From Fidelibacterota bacterium (GTDB lineage: Bacteria > Fidelibacterota > Marinisomatia > Marinisomatales > TCS55): a stretch of DNA of 64,000 nt. Location: contig JACNKN010000032.1 in assembly GCA_014382015.1 (NCBI GenBank), forward strand, positions 20,513 to 84,512. The letters are read 5' to 3'. Both the position numbers and the translations under genes were made by a program. The notes beneath the pieces are model-generated. The model saw only the letters and a list, made by a program, of their open reading frames with translations. It was not told where the DNA came from and did no database searches. Below, piece by piece: positions 28,573 to 37,965 of the stretch (its first letter is position 1; each line of letters begins with the position of its first letter).

Positions 28573-30174
28573 TTACTCTTCAAGAGGTATTGCTTTTCCA
28601 TCGATGTTTTCTGGAAATTGAACATTTAAGTATTTTGAAATTGTTGGTGCAATATCCACAGATTCAATCCGTTTGGAATTTACTTTTGAGTTGAAACCTC
28701 CTCGAGAGAATAGGAGAGGAATATGGGTATCATAATCATAGGGCGTACCATGACTAGCGCCATAGGGAAACCGGAATGTCCAATATTCCTTTGGAATTAA
28801 AAATACATCAGGACTTTTTTGCGGATGAACCATATTTTTTAATCGACGTTCATAAACACTATTCCCACCCTCTAATATTTCTTTTTTTGTAATGACACTT
28901 CTTATGCCATCTAATTTTAATAAGGATGATTTTAGAATATCCGTCGCTAACTCGCGTTCCAATTGATTCATTGAGTCGTTATAGTAAAATGAATTACCAT
29001 TTCGATAAACTTTATTTATTCCAATCTGCAGTTCAATTTTAGTTTTAACATCAGTATAAAGAGAATCTTTCGTTGGTTTTGAAATTCGACCCGCATCTAT
29101 ACCTTTTGCCTTTAGATACTCGGGAAGTTCAATAGATCCATGATCACTCGTTAATATATAAAGCGTATTCCCAATTCCAACAGACGATTCAATTGATTCG
29201 ATAAATGATCCTAAATGTTTATCTACTCGAAGATAATTATCTAATTGTTCATGTGAATGTGGTCCAAATTCATGCCCCACGCCATCCGTGGCGGAAAGGC
29301 CTAAAAACAAAATGTCCGTATTTTCGTCTTCACCTAATTCATGTTTTTCTGTTGCAATCAATCCTAACTGCAACATCGCCGCATCACCAAAAGGTGTATA
29401 TGGAAAAGAACCAAGCATAGATTTTATTCCCCGTTCTTTAAAAGTGATGGGGAAAGTTGGACTATAACCATTATCCTGAGACCAATCCGCTTCTCCTTCA
29501 TAATGGTCCGCACGAGTGTTTGAGGTATATATGGATTCATCTAATAGGCGATTCCATACCGTATCAACGTATGATGGAACATTCAATTGAGAATTAAATG
29601 ATGAAACCCAATCTGGAATATTTGAAGAATAATAAGTTGACGTTGTCCATCCCCCATGCTTTCCATACCATAAGGACATATCTGGATTTTTTCCACCCAA
29701 CAATACAGCTGCCCTGTCCTTACCAGATATGGACACCACCTTAGCATTTAGATTTGAAGTTTTTAACCAATCACCCAAAGTAGTCACATTTATATTTTTG
29801 TATGAACGGCCTGCGTTCCCATTGATTACATCAGTTGCAATCGTATCCTCCACGCAATACCAACTCTCTTTTGTGTCTCTGTTAAACCAAAAATTACCAA
29901 TGACGCCGCCACTACTAGGATACCTACCAGACGACAAAACAAAATGCCCTGGCCCTGTAACTGTATAGCCGTAATCGTGGTGAGTATTGCTGAATGAGAT
30001 ACCATTATCTTTAAGCCAGCGATATCCACCAGTAAAAAGGTGATCGTATTTATTCAAAAGTTCAGGCATTCCCTGGTCCACAACAATGAATACAACCAGT
30101 TTTGGTTTTTTCTTATCGCTACAACCTACAAAGAAAAATGCCGCTACAAGCGGCATTAAAAACCATTTTTTCAT
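28573..30174 (-). CDS. PafA-type alkaline phosphatase, lipoprotein
   Basis: 533 residues. Lipobox FFFVGC|SD (Cys18). It belongs to the alkaline-phosphatase superfamily: metal ligand Asp33 in FIVVDQGM, nucleophile Thr73 in [22 protein letters not shown] (Asp/His ligands), SDHGSIELP, and a distal His in [18 protein letters not shown]. The pair Lys152-x-Arg154 (GKDRAA) corresponds to the Lys162/Arg164 pair that marks PafA phosphate-irrepressible monoesterases rather than the diesterase branch. It would free phosphate from organic esters in the periplasm. The start overlaps tyrS by 4 bp. Confidence 0.88.
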   Translation of the reverse strand: MKKWFLMPLVAAFFFVGCSDKKKPKLVVFIVVDQGMPELLNKYDHLFTGGYRWLKDNGISFSNTHHDYGYTVTGPGHFVLSSGRYPSSGGVIGNFWFNRDTKESWYCVEDTIATDVINGNAGRSYKNINVTTLGDWLKTSNLNAKVVSISGKDRAAVLLGGKNPDMSLWYGKHGGWTTSTYYSSNIPDWVSSFNSQLNVPSYVDTVWNRLLDESIYTSNTRADHYEGEADWSQDNGYSPTFPITFKERGIKSMLGSFPYTPFGDAAMLQLGLIATEKHELGEDENTDILFLGLSATDGVGHEFGPHSHEQLDNYLRVDKHLGSFIESIESSVGIGNTLYILTSDHGSIELPEYLKAKGIDAGRISKPTKDSLYTDVKTKIELQIGINKVYRNGNSFYYNDSMNQLERELATDILKSSLLKLDGIRSVITKKEILEGGNSVYERRLKNMVHPQKSPDVFLIPKEYWTFRFPYGASHGTPYDYDTHIPLLFSRGGFNSKVNSKRIESVDIAPTISKYLNVQFPENIDGKAIPLEE

Positions 30175-31376
30175 TTCACCCTCAAAAATCTTCTTTTCCC
30201 GACTTTAATCACACCCTTAAATCCTTTTGATATGACAAAATTCATATCGATTATTTTTTCACCGTCAATGCGCACTGCACCCTGCTGAATCAAGCGTCGT
30301 GCATCCCCTTTGCTTTTCGTTAACCCTTCTGATGAAATCAAATCAATAAGAGCTATGTCAGTTTTAAGCACTATGTCATCCATCTCTTCCGGTATATCTT
30401 TATTGACAACCACACGATCAAAATGTTGTTCAGCGGATTGTGCTGAATTGTCACCATGATAAAGCGCTACAATCGTACGGGCCAATTCCCGTTTAATATC
30501 CCTTGGGTTCTGGGTTGAATCATTTAATTGTTTCCTGATCCTTGTTAAAGTTTTTGGTTCAACATCTCCAGCCAATACAAAGTACTTTACAATCATTTCG
30601 TCAGAAATAGACATAGTTTTTCCATACATATCCTCTGGGGAATCTGTCAATCCAATATCATTCCCATATGATTTTGACATTTTTTCAACACCATCTGTAC
30701 CCTCCAATAATGGTAAGGTAATAATGGATTGAGGCGCTTGGTCATATTCCCTTTGTAAATCTCGCCCAACCAAAAGGTTGAATTTTTGATCTGTTCCCCC
30801 TAATTCAACATCCGCTTTTAATTCAACTGAATCCATCCCTTGTGCCAAAGGATACATAAATTCGTGGATAGATATGGGAATTTCAGATTTATAGCGTTTG
30901 GTAAAATCGTCCCGTTCTAACATTCTTGCTACGGTATAGTGACTGGATAGCCTGATTACATCACTAAATAACATTGCATTTAGCCAGGTTGAATTATATA
31001 CAATTTTCAATGAATCAATATCTAAAATATGTCCAGCTTGCTCTATATATGATTTCGCATTTTCCTTTGCTTCCTCCAATGTTAACTGGGGACGCGTTTT
31101 ATTTCGGCCAGAGGGGTCACCAATCATTGCGGTAAAGTCACCAATAACGAGAACAGCCTCATGACCTAAATCTTGAAAATGTCGCAATTTTCTTAATACA
31201 ACACCATGTCCCACATGTAAATCAGGACGACTGGGGTCACAACCTAGCTTAATGATTAAGGGAGTCCCACTTTTTCGAGACTTTTCTAATTTTACTCTCA
31301 GTTCTTTCTCGGGGATAATCTCCTCAGCACCACGACTGATGAGTTCCCATTGTTTATCTACACTTAAAAAGGCCAC
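30171..31376 (-). CDS. tyrS: Tyrosyl-tRNA synthetase
   Basis: 401 residues. Class I signatures: LHVGHG (HIGH-type) near residue 53 and [12 protein letters not shown]-terminal S4 RNA-binding domain ([19 protein letters not shown]). Starts with GTG at 31376, overlapping the smpB stop by one base (TAGTG), so translation is coupled. It is of the longer TyrRS type found in Gram-negatives and Bacteroidetes-like groups. Housekeeping; no oddities. Confidence 0.97.
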   Translation of the reverse strand: MAFLSVDKQWELISRGAEEIIPEKELRVKLEKSRKSGTPLIIKLGCDPSRPDLHVGHGVVLRKLRHFQDLGHEAVLVIGDFTAMIGDPSGRNKTRPQLTLEEAKENAKSYIEQAGHILDIDSLKIVYNSTWLNAMLFSDVIRLSSHYTVARMLERDDFTKRYKSEIPISIHEFMYPLAQGMDSVELKADVELGGTDQKFNLLVGRDLQREYDQAPQSIITLPLLEGTDGVEKMSKSYGNDIGLTDSPEDMYGKTMSISDEMIVKYFVLAGDVEPKTLTRIRKQLNDSTQNPRDIKRELARTIVALYHGDNSAQSAEQHFDRVVVNKDIPEEMDDIVLKTDIALIDLISSEGLTKSKGDARRLIQQGAVRIDGEKIIDMNFVISKGFKGVIKVGKRRFLRVK

Positions 31377-31828
31377 TATCTATTCCGTAATTCTCGTTGT
31401 GCATCTCGTTGAATATCTCTTTCTCTAATTGTTTTCTTTTTATCATACGTCTTTTTTCCTTTGGCAATTCCTACTTCAAGTTTGGCCCGTCCATTCGGAT
31501 TAAAATATAATTCCAATGGAATTGCTGTTAATCCTTTTTGATCTAACAAACTTTTTATTTTTCCAATTTCACGTTTATGAAGTAATAGCTTTCTATCTCT
31601 AACTGGTTCATGTCCCATATCTCCCGTATGCGAATAGGGACTGATATGGACGCCAATTATAAAAGCTTGACCTTTTCTTATGGTAATATATGCTTCTTTT
31701 AAATTCGCGCTACCTTCCCTAAGACTTTTAACTTCACTACCCAATAATTCAATCCCAGCTTCATATTTATCCAGTATATGATATTCATGGTAGGCTTTGC
31801 GATTTTTGGTGACACTTTTCGTTTCCAT
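31376..31828 (-). CDS. smpB: SsrA-binding protein SmpB
   Basis: 150 residues, beginning with an SmpB core ([40 protein letters not shown]) and ending in the basic tail [20 protein letters not shown] that enters the ribosome during trans-translation. It carries tmRNA to stalled ribosomes. tmRNA itself is not in this window. Divergent from the tRNA-Leu gene 104 bp away, and first gene of the smpB-tyrS-phosphatase operon. Confidence 0.97.
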   Translation of the reverse strand: METKSVTKNRKAYHEYHILDKYEAGIELLGSEVKSLREGSANLKEAYITIRKGQAFIIGVHISPYSHTGDMGHEPVRDRKLLLHKREIGKIKSLLDQKGLTAIPLELYFNPNGRAKLEVGIAKGKKTYDKKKTIRERDIQRDAQRELRNR

Positions 31829-31931
31829 AGACGTTATTTCGACGGTAAAAGTAAGGAATTACTATCTGCCCTTCCAAGTTTATTCCTTGCTCATTCCACA
31901 TTCAAAAATGTAATTTTAGAAGTTGTTTATA

Positions 31932-32015
31932 GCCCGGGTGGCGGAATTGGTAGACGCGCTAGGTTCAGGATCTAGTGTTCGCAAGAACGTGCTGGTTCGA
32001 TTCCAGTCTCGGGCA
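31932..32015 (+). tRNA. tRNA-Leu (CAG anticodon)
   Basis: 84-nt class II tRNA. Acceptor stem GCCCGGG/CTCGGGC (one G-T pair), D-arm with TGGCGGAATTGGTAGACGC, anticodon stem-loop CTAGG-TTCAGGA-TCTAG with anticodon CAG reading CUG, a long variable arm GTGTTCGCAAGAACGTG, T-loop TTCGATT in GCTGG...CCAGT, discriminator A at 32015. The CCA end is not encoded (genome continues CAAAA), so it must be added after transcription. Confidence 0.96.
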
Positions 32016-32029
32016 CAAAATTATCTATC

Positions 32030-32300
32030 CTACCTAAATAATTCTGAATGGGAACCCGTCCGAACAAGTTTAATGTTTTCACCATTATCATTCCAGATTA
32101 TTAACCAATCCGGTTCTAAATGGCATTCAAAATGATGTATCCATCTTCCTTTTAATTGATGTGGAGAATATTTAGATGGTATGCGATTTCCCTCTTCTAA
32201 ATAATAAATTATTCTCTTTAGTTCTGCCATGTTTTTTTTGCTTTTTTACCCGTTTTAAATCTCGTTTAAAACTATTGGTGACCTTTATGGTTTTTGTCAT
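32030..32300 (-). pseudogene. yafQ: YafQ-family mRNA interferase toxin, frameshifted in an A8 tract
   Basis: The C-terminal two thirds (66 codons from 32230) match YafQ: HQLKGRWIHHFECHLEPDWLIIW and LVRTGSHSELFR carry the conserved catalytic His/Asp/His/Phe set. The missing N-terminus is present just upstream in another frame: ATG at 32300 gives MTKTIKVTNSFKRDLKRVKKQ, the normal YafQ opening, and it overlaps the antitoxin stop in ATGA. The two frames meet at a run of eight A on the coding strand (T8 at 32232-32239). Removing one A would join them as VKKQKNMAELKR. So it is either a one-base insertion that inactivates the toxin, a read error, or slippage-controlled expression. Confidence 0.82.
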
Positions 32301-32563
32301 TTGTTGGCGATTCCATGATCTTCAAACATTTCATCCGCATTTTTAAATGTTGTTAGATTTCGATTAAACTCGGAGTCAAGTATTGCTTCCATCGATTCTT
32401 CATTTGGAATTCGCAATTCAAAAGGGAGCCCTTTTTCAATGATAACTCTTCTTAAAAATAAATTAATTGCTTCAGATGTTGTGAGGCCAAGATGTTTGAG
32501 AATAGCTTCGGCTTGTTTTTTTGTTTTAGGTTCTGTTCTGATACTAATGCTTGCTGTACGCAT
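32297..32563 (-). CDS. RelB/DinJ-family antitoxin
   Basis: 88 residues. The N-terminal ribbon-helix-helix (ASISIRTEPKTKKQAEAILKHLG, then TTSEAINLFLRRVIIEKGLP) is the RelB/DinJ DNA-binding domain; the C-terminal tail wraps the toxin. SD AGGAGG precedes ATG. The stop overlaps the toxin start (ATGA). The promoter upstream is covered by a palindrome (see 32577-32605), so the complex should repress its own operon. It will probably stay functional even though the toxin is frameshifted. Confidence 0.92.
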   Translation of the reverse strand: MRTASISIRTEPKTKKQAEAILKHLGLTTSEAINLFLRRVIIEKGLPFELRIPNEESMEAILDSEFNRNLTTFKNADEMFEDHGIANK

Positions 32564-32576
32564 ATTTTCCTCCTAT

Positions 32577-32605
32577 AATGTATCGCAAATGTGATACATT
32601 GTCAA
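32577..32605 (-). promoter_or_regulatory. Promoter and operator of the RelB/YafQ operon
   Basis: On the minus strand: a perfect -35 TTGACA (32605-32600), a 17-bp spacer and -10 TACATT (32582-32577), 14 bp before the antitoxin ATG. Overlapping it is a perfect inverted repeat AATGTATC (32577-32584) / GATACATT (32593-32600) with an 8-bp spacer, a typical RelB-type operator. Confidence 0.75.
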
Positions 32606-32660
32606 TACACAATCAAGATAAACTAAGAAAGTAGAAATCCATATTTGGTTAAATTCACCA

Positions 32661-33767
32661 ATGAATATCCTCATAATCGATCCATACTTCACCGGTTCCC
32701 ACAAAAGTTGGGCGGAAGGATATAAATGTCATAGTAATCACACTATTAATCTTCTCACCATGAAGGGACAGTTCTGGAAGTGGCGCATGCATGGCGGTGC
32801 AGTTACCTTAGCCAATCAATATCTAAATTCGGATTTTAAGCCGGAGTTAATTCTGGCCACCGATATGTTAGACTTCTCTACCTTTTTGAGTCTGACACGA
32901 CAAAAAACAGCTCACATTCCCACCGCTATATATTTCCATGAAAATCAGTTATCCTATCCCTGGTCACCCACGGATAGAGATGTAAAAGAGAATCGAAACA
33001 AACATTACGGTTTCATCAATTTTACCTCCGCATTATCATCAGACAATGTTTTATTCAATTCCCAATATCATTTGGATTCTTTTATTCAAGAAGCCAGTCT
33101 GTTACTTAAACATTTCCCAGATAACAACGAAATTGAATCCGTTCAAATTATTCGGGATAATAGTCAGGTACTATACCTTGGTCTTGACTTGAAGCGGTTT
33201 GATGCTCATCAATCTCACTATGATGGTCCGCCGCTCATCCTTTGGAACCATCGTTGGGAATATGATAAAAATCCTGAATTATTTTTTGAGACCTTATTTC
33301 TATTACAGGCAGATGGCATAGACTTTAGACTTGCAGTTTTGGGTGAAAATTTTAAAACAACACCATCCATTTTTGACGAAGCACAGAATAGATTACGTGA
33401 CAAAATTCTTCATTTTGGATATTGCGAATCTTTTAATGAGTATGCCCAATGGGTGTGGAAAGCAGATATCCTTCCTGTCACCAATATTCAGGACTTCTTT
33501 GGTATTAGTATTATGGAGGCAATGTACTGCAATGTTTTTCCGCTCCTTCCCAACAGACTTACATATCCGGAGTTATTTCCTGAGGTATTCCACCAAAATC
33601 ATATATATAAAAATGAAACAGATTTATTACAAAAACTTAAAGAATACATTGCAAATGTAAATGAAAAAAGGAAAATACAATTTAGCCATATCGCAAAGCC
33701 ATTTGATTGGGATATGATGGCACCCGTTTACGATAATCTATTTACAAAACTTATTTCTAATCCTTAA
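32661..33767 (+). CDS. DUF3524/GTDC1-family glycosyltransferase, tRNA-queuosine mannosyltransferase-like
   Basis: 368 residues. MNILIIDPYFTGSHKSWAEGY, GQFWKWRMHGGAVTLA and TAIYFHENQLSYPWSP are hallmark strings of the DUF3524 (GTDC1) N-domain; the C-terminal GT4-type domain has LWNHRWEYDKNPELFF and FFGISIMEAMYCNVFPLLP (sugar-nucleotide Glu). The animal member is the enzyme that adds mannose to queuosine in tRNA-Asp. A bacterial copy may do likewise or use another acceptor; queuosine genes are not seen here. Divergent from the RelB antitoxin; its 3' end overlaps the DegT aminotransferase by 11 bp in convergent orientation. Confidence 0.85.
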   Translation: MNILIIDPYFTGSHKSWAEGYKCHSNHTINLLTMKGQFWKWRMHGGAVTLANQYLNSDFKPELILATDMLDFSTFLSLTRQKTAHIPTAIYFHENQLSYPWSPTDRDVKENRNKHYGFINFTSALSSDNVLFNSQYHLDSFIQEASLLLKHFPDNNEIESVQIIRDNSQVLYLGLDLKRFDAHQSHYDGPPLILWNHRWEYDKNPELFFETLFLLQADGIDFRLAVLGENFKTTPSIFDEAQNRLRDKILHFGYCESFNEYAQWVWKADILPVTNIQDFFGISIMEAMYCNVFPLLPNRLTYPELFPEVFHQNHIYKNETDLLQKLKEYIANVNEKRKIQFSHIAKPFDWDMMAPVYDNLFTKLISNP

Positions 33768-34983
33768 ATAGTTCCGGATTAATACTCATTGCAGAGGTGA
33801 CTTTTTCAAAAGCATCAATAATATCTTGCGTATCTTCCTCATTCCCCAATAGATGGTTTTGTTTTAACCACACAGCTTCTTCATCTGCCAACCGTTCTGT
33901 TACAGGAAATTCCAAAGAAGCAAAATCATAATCCTTTAGCCAGGGATATTCGTTACCATCCGTAACAAATAATTTTTCTCTATACAGGGGTGTATATCCC
34001 ATATAAGTATAAACTCCTTCCGCCTGCATGGCTTTGTAAAATTTTTCACGGGGAATACCGTTAAAATATTCCGATTTGTACCGTGTTAAATATATATGAT
34101 TTGATTGCCGAGTCGTACCCCTATAGGCAATATTAATAGTAATACCATCCAATTGGCCTAAGGCATCATCCAATTTCTTCCTGTTCTTATCCCTAAGTGT
34201 CATATCCTCTTGAACCGTGTCAATTTGAGGAATAAGCATACTTGAGGCCATAGCATTCAGCCGAAAGTTACCACCTAAAAATTGATGCTCATAAAATGCA
34301 CCACCTTTAGTTCGACCACAATTATGGTAAGAATAACAAATATCATAAAATGTCTCATTATTTGAAACGATTGCTCCTCCCTCACCAGCTGACATATTTT
34401 TGGACGTTTGAAAACTAAAAATCCCTCCTGTACCCAGAGCACCTACTTTGTTATTTTTCCATTCTGCCCCGTGGGCTTGGGCTGCATCTTCTATTATTGG
34501 AATATTATGTTTTATTCCAATGGATAAAATTCGATCCATATCTACCGGATTCCCTGCAATATGGACAGGCATAATCGCTTTTGTTTTTCCCGTAATTGCG
34601 TCTTCGATAAGTTCCGGATCAATATTAAAGGTGTTTTCATCAATATCTACAAAAATTGGCACCGCATTGGCCATGAGTACTGCAGATGCTGTTGCAATAA
34701 ACGTATATGGCGGCACAATCACTTCATCACCCGCCTTAACTCCGGCGGCTTTTAATGCCACCCATAGGGCCGTGGTTCCGGAACTGGTGCTGATACAATA
34801 TTTTGCATCGTGAAATTCAGCAAATTTTTCCTCAAATCGAGCTATGGCTTGACTCCCAACGCCCCATCCTTCATTTTCTAATGTTGATATGATTGCATCT
34901 TTCAGCTCAGATGTGGGGCGCGGCCATTCCGGGAATGGTTTGGTTCTAACGGGTTCCCCGCCGTGTATTGCAAGTTTTGACAT
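33757..34983 (-). CDS. DegT/DnrJ/EryC1/StrS-family PLP aminotransferase
   Basis: 408 residues. Fold type I PLP enzyme: SSGTTALWVALKAAGVKAGDEVIVP, PIFVDIDENTFNID, IIEDAAQAHGA (cofactor Asp) and FSFQTSKNMSAGEGGAI with the PLP lysine. Members aminate keto-sugars on nucleotides or act in antibiotic/amino-cyclitol and surface-sugar pathways. It begins MSKLAIHGGEPVRTKPFPEWP, which is the subtype often found outside sugar clusters and annotated only as DegT family. No partner oxidoreductase lies next to it. Substrate unknown. Confidence 0.93.
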   Translation of the reverse strand: MSKLAIHGGEPVRTKPFPEWPRPTSELKDAIISTLENEGWGVGSQAIARFEEKFAEFHDAKYCISTSSGTTALWVALKAAGVKAGDEVIVPPYTFIATASAVLMANAVPIFVDIDENTFNIDPELIEDAITGKTKAIMPVHIAGNPVDMDRILSIGIKHNIPIIEDAAQAHGAEWKNNKVGALGTGGIFSFQTSKNMSAGEGGAIVSNNETFYDICYSYHNCGRTKGGAFYEHQFLGGNFRLNAMASSMLIPQIDTVQEDMTLRDKNRKKLDDALGQLDGITINIAYRGTTRQSNHIYLTRYKSEYFNGIPREKFYKAMQAEGVYTYMGYTPLYREKLFVTDGNEYPWLKDYDFASLEFPVTERLADEEAVWLKQNHLLGNEEDTQDIIDAFEKVTSAMSINPELFKD

Positions 34984-35150
34984 TATAATAGCTGCTTATC
35001 CTTCGTTCGTGAATGGTGATATTACTTCATTAATAAAATTCAAACCAATAATCCTTTATCATTGGACTACTTTTCATACGCCCACGCCATATTGCCATAT
35101 GCGGGTGTCATATAGGCATGCCACTATGTAAAATGGACAAAACATTATTT

Positions 35151-35190
35151 TTGGCACGAAGATTGAAACATGTTGAGTGAAATATTTTTG
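35151..35190 (+). promoter_or_regulatory. Candidate promoter region of hsp20
   Basis: Two readings are possible. TTGGCACGAAGATTGAA (35151-35167) matches the sigma-54 -24/-12 pattern TGGCACG-N4-TTGC except that the -12 GC is GA. Alternatively ATTG (35162-35165) plus TATTTTTG (35183-35190) at 17 bp fits the Bacteroidetes-type TTTG / TANNTTTG promoter. SD AAGGAG follows before the ATG at 35216. No CIRCE element is present. Confidence 0.35.
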
Positions 35191-35215
35191 AAACAAAAAC
35201 AATAAGGAGTCAACA

Positions 35216-35650
35216 ATGACTTTAGTAAAATGGACACCAACTCGCTCAATTACAACCGATTTCGATCGGATGCTTAACAGTATCTTTAATGATGGCTGGA
35301 ATGGCATGCCCACAAATAAGCCCAACACAATCGCTGTGGATATTAATGAAAACGACACAGCATTCATTATGACGGCTGATTTCCCTGGGTTTGATAAAAA
35401 GGATGTGAGTCTAAAAGTAGAAGAAAGTGTTCTGACACTTAGTGCAAATCGTGATTCTAAAAATGAATCTAATGATGGTTCTTATCGAATCCGTGAACGC
35501 AGAACTGGATCTTTTAGCCGCAGTTTCAACTTACCTGAGAATGTTTTGGCTGAGAATATCAATGCTAAATTCAAAAACGGATCGTTAAAAATAACGATTC
35601 CAAAAGCGGAAGAAGTCAAACCAGATATACATCAAATAAAGATCGGGTAA
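35216..35650 (+). CDS. Small heat-shock protein Hsp20
   Basis: 144 residues. Alpha-crystallin domain from about 40 to 135 with DFPGFDKKDVSLKVEESVLTLSA, GSFSRSFNLPENV, and the near-terminal AKFKNGSLKITIPKAEE. The N-terminus (WTPTRSITTDFDRMLNSIFND) is the usual amphipathic region, and the I-x-I-like C-tail is DIHQIKI. It is an ATP-independent holdase in the cytoplasm. Single-gene unit, convergent with the FMN reductase downstream. Confidence 0.96.
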   Translation: MTLVKWTPTRSITTDFDRMLNSIFNDGWNGMPTNKPNTIAVDINENDTAFIMTADFPGFDKKDVSLKVEESVLTLSANRDSKNESNDGSYRIRERRTGSFSRSFNLPENVLAENINAKFKNGSLKITIPKAEEVKPDIHQIKIG

Positions 35651-35660
35651 TAATATTCTT

Positions 35661-35688
35661 ACAGAGGAAGCATCAATACTTCCCTTGT
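35661..35688 (+). terminator. Imperfect hairpin between convergent hsp20 and FMN reductase
   Basis: ACAGAGGAAG (35661-35670), 8-nt loop, CTTCCCTTGT (35679-35688): one mismatch and one G-T pair in ten. It sits 11 bp after the hsp20 stop and 6 bp after the opposing gene's end, a fitting place for a shared terminator, but no strong T-run follows in either direction. Confidence 0.35.
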
Positions 35689-35693
35689 AATAA

Positions 35694-36188
35694 TTATACC
35701 AAATCAACTAACCCCTGGAGGATTCTCTTTGCTGAGTCTTCTTTCAGGGGTTTTTCTTTAGTAACGGAAATTGTTCGAGCCAGCACATTTGTCCCCAAAT
35801 ATTCTAACTGACTTCGAAAAGCCGTCAAAAACCGATACCCATCGCCACCACTATGGGTTCCGATAATTGCATATTTTCCATTAAATACATCACGCCAATT
35901 TTTGGATTTGACAGATATCCACGTAATGGCATTTGATAGAACCGGCGGCACGCCGCCATTGTATTCGGGTGAACAAAAAATAAATCCAGATGCGAGATTC
36001 ATTTTATCGATTAATTCTTCTACAATACCGGGATCAACTTCCGCTTCATAACTGTATAATGGCAATTCCAATTTGTCCATTACAATAAGATCGCTCTCCA
36101 TTCCCATTGATGACAACAAAGACTGGAGTTCATTTGCCAGTTCCAGGTTTTTATCTGCAGTAGCAGAGATAATTAAAATTTTAGACAT
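35694..36188 (-). CDS. NADPH-dependent FMN reductase-like flavoprotein
   Basis: 164 residues of flavodoxin-like fold: ILIISATADKNLELANELQS phosphate loop, FIFCSPEYNGGVPPVLSNAITW (the PEYNG signature of the NADPH-dependent FMN/azoreductase family) and YAIIGTHSGGDGYRFLTAFR. It would use NAD(P)H to reduce FMN or quinone-like acceptors in the cytoplasm. Starts within the SDR stop (TAATG overlap of 1 bp), so the two redox enzymes are co-translated. Substrate undefined. Confidence 0.88.
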   Translation of the reverse strand: MSKILIISATADKNLELANELQSLLSSMGMESDLIVMDKLELPLYSYEAEVDPGIVEELIDKMNLASGFIFCSPEYNGGVPPVLSNAITWISVKSKNWRDVFNGKYAIIGTHSGGDGYRFLTAFRSQLEYLGTNVLARTISVTKEKPLKEDSAKRILQGLVDLV

Positions 36189-36916
36189 TAAACTACCACG
36201 CCTCCATCCACATTCAGGACCGTACCACTAATATAAGATGCTTCGTCACTGGCGAGAAAACAATAGGCATTGGCCACATCTTCAGGATCTCCCCATCTTT
36301 TGACCGGTACCTTATCTCCCATCATTTTGATAATTTTTTCCGGCATTTGAGCCGTCATTTCTGTTGTAATAAATCCAGGGGCAATGGCATTGACCCGTAT
36401 CCCATCCTTGCCTAATTCCCGTGCCCATACTTTGGTCATACCGATTACACCTGCTTTCGTTGCCACATAATTCGTTTGACCAAAATTTCCATTGTGAGCA
36501 ACTACAGACGATGCATTTAATATGACACCGCTCCCTTGTTCTTTCATAATAACTGCTACGGCACGGCCACAAAGATATACGCCTTTTAAATTGACATTGA
36601 TGACAGCTTCGAATTGATCTTCCTCCATTTTTATCAAGGTGCCATCCATTAAAATACCTGCATTATTGATTAGCACATCTACACGACCATATTTGTTCAT
36701 CACTTCTTTAAATAAGGAATTTACACTTGATTGCTCGGCCACATTCGTTTGCACAAATAATCCGCCAATATCATCAGCGGCTTTCTGACCCGTTGATTCA
36801 TCAAACTCCGCGATGATCACTTTTGCACCCTCTTCGGCAAATTTGACAGCGGTGGCAAATCCAATCCCGCGACCGCCTCCTGTGATAATACAAATTTTTC
36901 CATCTAACAAGTTCAT
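36188..36916 (-). CDS. Short-chain dehydrogenase/reductase, FabG-like
   Basis: 242 residues. NAD(P)-binding TGGGRGIGFATAVKFAEEGA, NNAG in LINNAGILMDG, catalytic Ser (ILNASSVVAH), YxxxK in NYVATKAGVIG, and the C-terminal VLNVDGGVVV. These are the features of 3-oxoacyl-ACP reductase (FabG) and relatives. As it is not in a fatty-acid cluster but paired with an FMN reductase, an acetoacetyl-CoA or other ketone reductase role is as likely as FabG. Divergent from the cystathionine beta-synthase gene 78 bp away. Confidence 0.92.
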   Translation of the reverse strand: MNLLDGKICIITGGGRGIGFATAVKFAEEGAKVIIAEFDESTGQKAADDIGGLFVQTNVAEQSSVNSLFKEVMNKYGRVDVLINNAGILMDGTLIKMEEDQFEAVINVNLKGVYLCGRAVAVIMKEQGSGVILNASSVVAHNGNFGQTNYVATKAGVIGMTKVWARELGKDGIRVNAIAPGFITTEMTAQMPEKIIKMMGDKVPVKRWGDPEDVANAYCFLASDEASYISGTVLNVDGGVVV

Positions 36917-36994
36917 TGGTATAACTCCATTGTAATTTCATTAATTTCTGAGCGTAAAATTACTCTTTGGAATTGATTTAATGAAAGCAAACAC

Positions 36995-37948
36995 ATGATT
37001 TTAGAAAATATTTTGGGCGCTGTTGGAAACACCCCTATTGTAAAACTGAATTCTATCGGAAAAAATTTAGATTGTGAACTATATGTAAAGTGCGAATTTT
37101 TTAACGCCGGCGGATCTCTTAAAGATAGAATTGGACTTCGGATGGTGGAAAATGCGGAAAAGTCCGGTCGCATAAAACCGGGAGATACATTGATTGAACC
37201 GACCTCAGGAAATACGGGGATCGGTCTGGCTTTGGCGGCGGCAGTTAAGGGGTATCGCATGATTATCGTTATGCCGGAAAAAATGAGTATGGAAAAGGAA
37301 TATACACTCCAGGCTCTTGGCGCAGAAGTAGTTAGAACACCTACAGAAGCGGCCCACGACGATCCGGAAGGATTAATTGAAGTGGCAAAACGCATGAATA
37401 AAGAAATTCGCAATTCTCATATTTTGGATCAATATGAAAATCCAGACAATCCCGATGCCCATTATGAAGGAACGGCAGAAGAAATATGGAATGATTTTGG
37501 GGCTGATTTGGATATGGTTGTGATCGGAGTCGGTACTGGCGGTACCATCACTGGGATTGCCAAAAAACTCAAGGAAAAAAATCCCAATATTCAAATTGTG
37601 GGAGCGGATCCTTTCGGTTCAATCCTCGGAGGTGGTGATGAGATTTTTCCTTATCATGTGGAGGGAATCGGTTATGACTTTTTCCCCGATGTTTTGGATA
37701 ATTCACTGGTAGATCAATATGTCAAAATCAATGATCAAAATTCATTTGATGTAGCGCGGCGTTTAATTAAAGAAGAAGGCTTACTCTGCGGTGGCTCTAG
37801 TGGTACCGTGGTTTGGGCGGCACTTCAAGCAGCAAAATCATTAAAACCTGGACAAAAGTGCCTTTGCATCCTTGCCGACGGCATTCGAAATTATTTAGGC
37901 AAATTTGTATCGGATGATTGGATGACAGAAAACGGGTTTACTGTTTGA
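36995..37948 (+). CDS. Cystathionine beta-synthase (catalytic core only)
   Basis: 317 residues of fold-type II PLP enzyme. [14 protein letters not shown] carries the PLP lysine (Lys43), [20 protein letters not shown] binds the substrate carboxylate, and [16 protein letters not shown] holds phosphate. The wording [33 protein letters not shown] and [16 protein letters not shown] is close to eukaryotic-type CBS rather than CysK/CysM. It lacks the N-terminal haem-binding segment and the C-terminal CBS pair, so it would not be haem- or AdoMet-regulated. It joins serine and homocysteine; O-acetylserine use cannot be ruled out. Confidence 0.9.
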   Translation: MILENILGAVGNTPIVKLNSIGKNLDCELYVKCEFFNAGGSLKDRIGLRMVENAEKSGRIKPGDTLIEPTSGNTGIGLALAAAVKGYRMIIVMPEKMSMEKEYTLQALGAEVVRTPTEAAHDDPEGLIEVAKRMNKEIRNSHILDQYENPDNPDAHYEGTAEEIWNDFGADLDMVVIGVGTGGTITGIAKKLKEKNPNIQIVGADPFGSILGGGDEIFPYHVEGIGYDFFPDVLDNSLVDQYVKINDQNSFDVARRLIKEEGLLCGGSSGTVVWAALQAAKSLKPGQKCLCILADGIRNYLGKFVSDDWMTENGFTV

Positions 37949-37965
37949 CAGTCACTGATAAGATC

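Noticed and set aside
36913..37413. Minus-strand ORF of 166 codons opposite the cystathionine beta-synthase start
   Set aside because: Antisense shadow of a strongly conserved gene; composition follows the complement of that gene.
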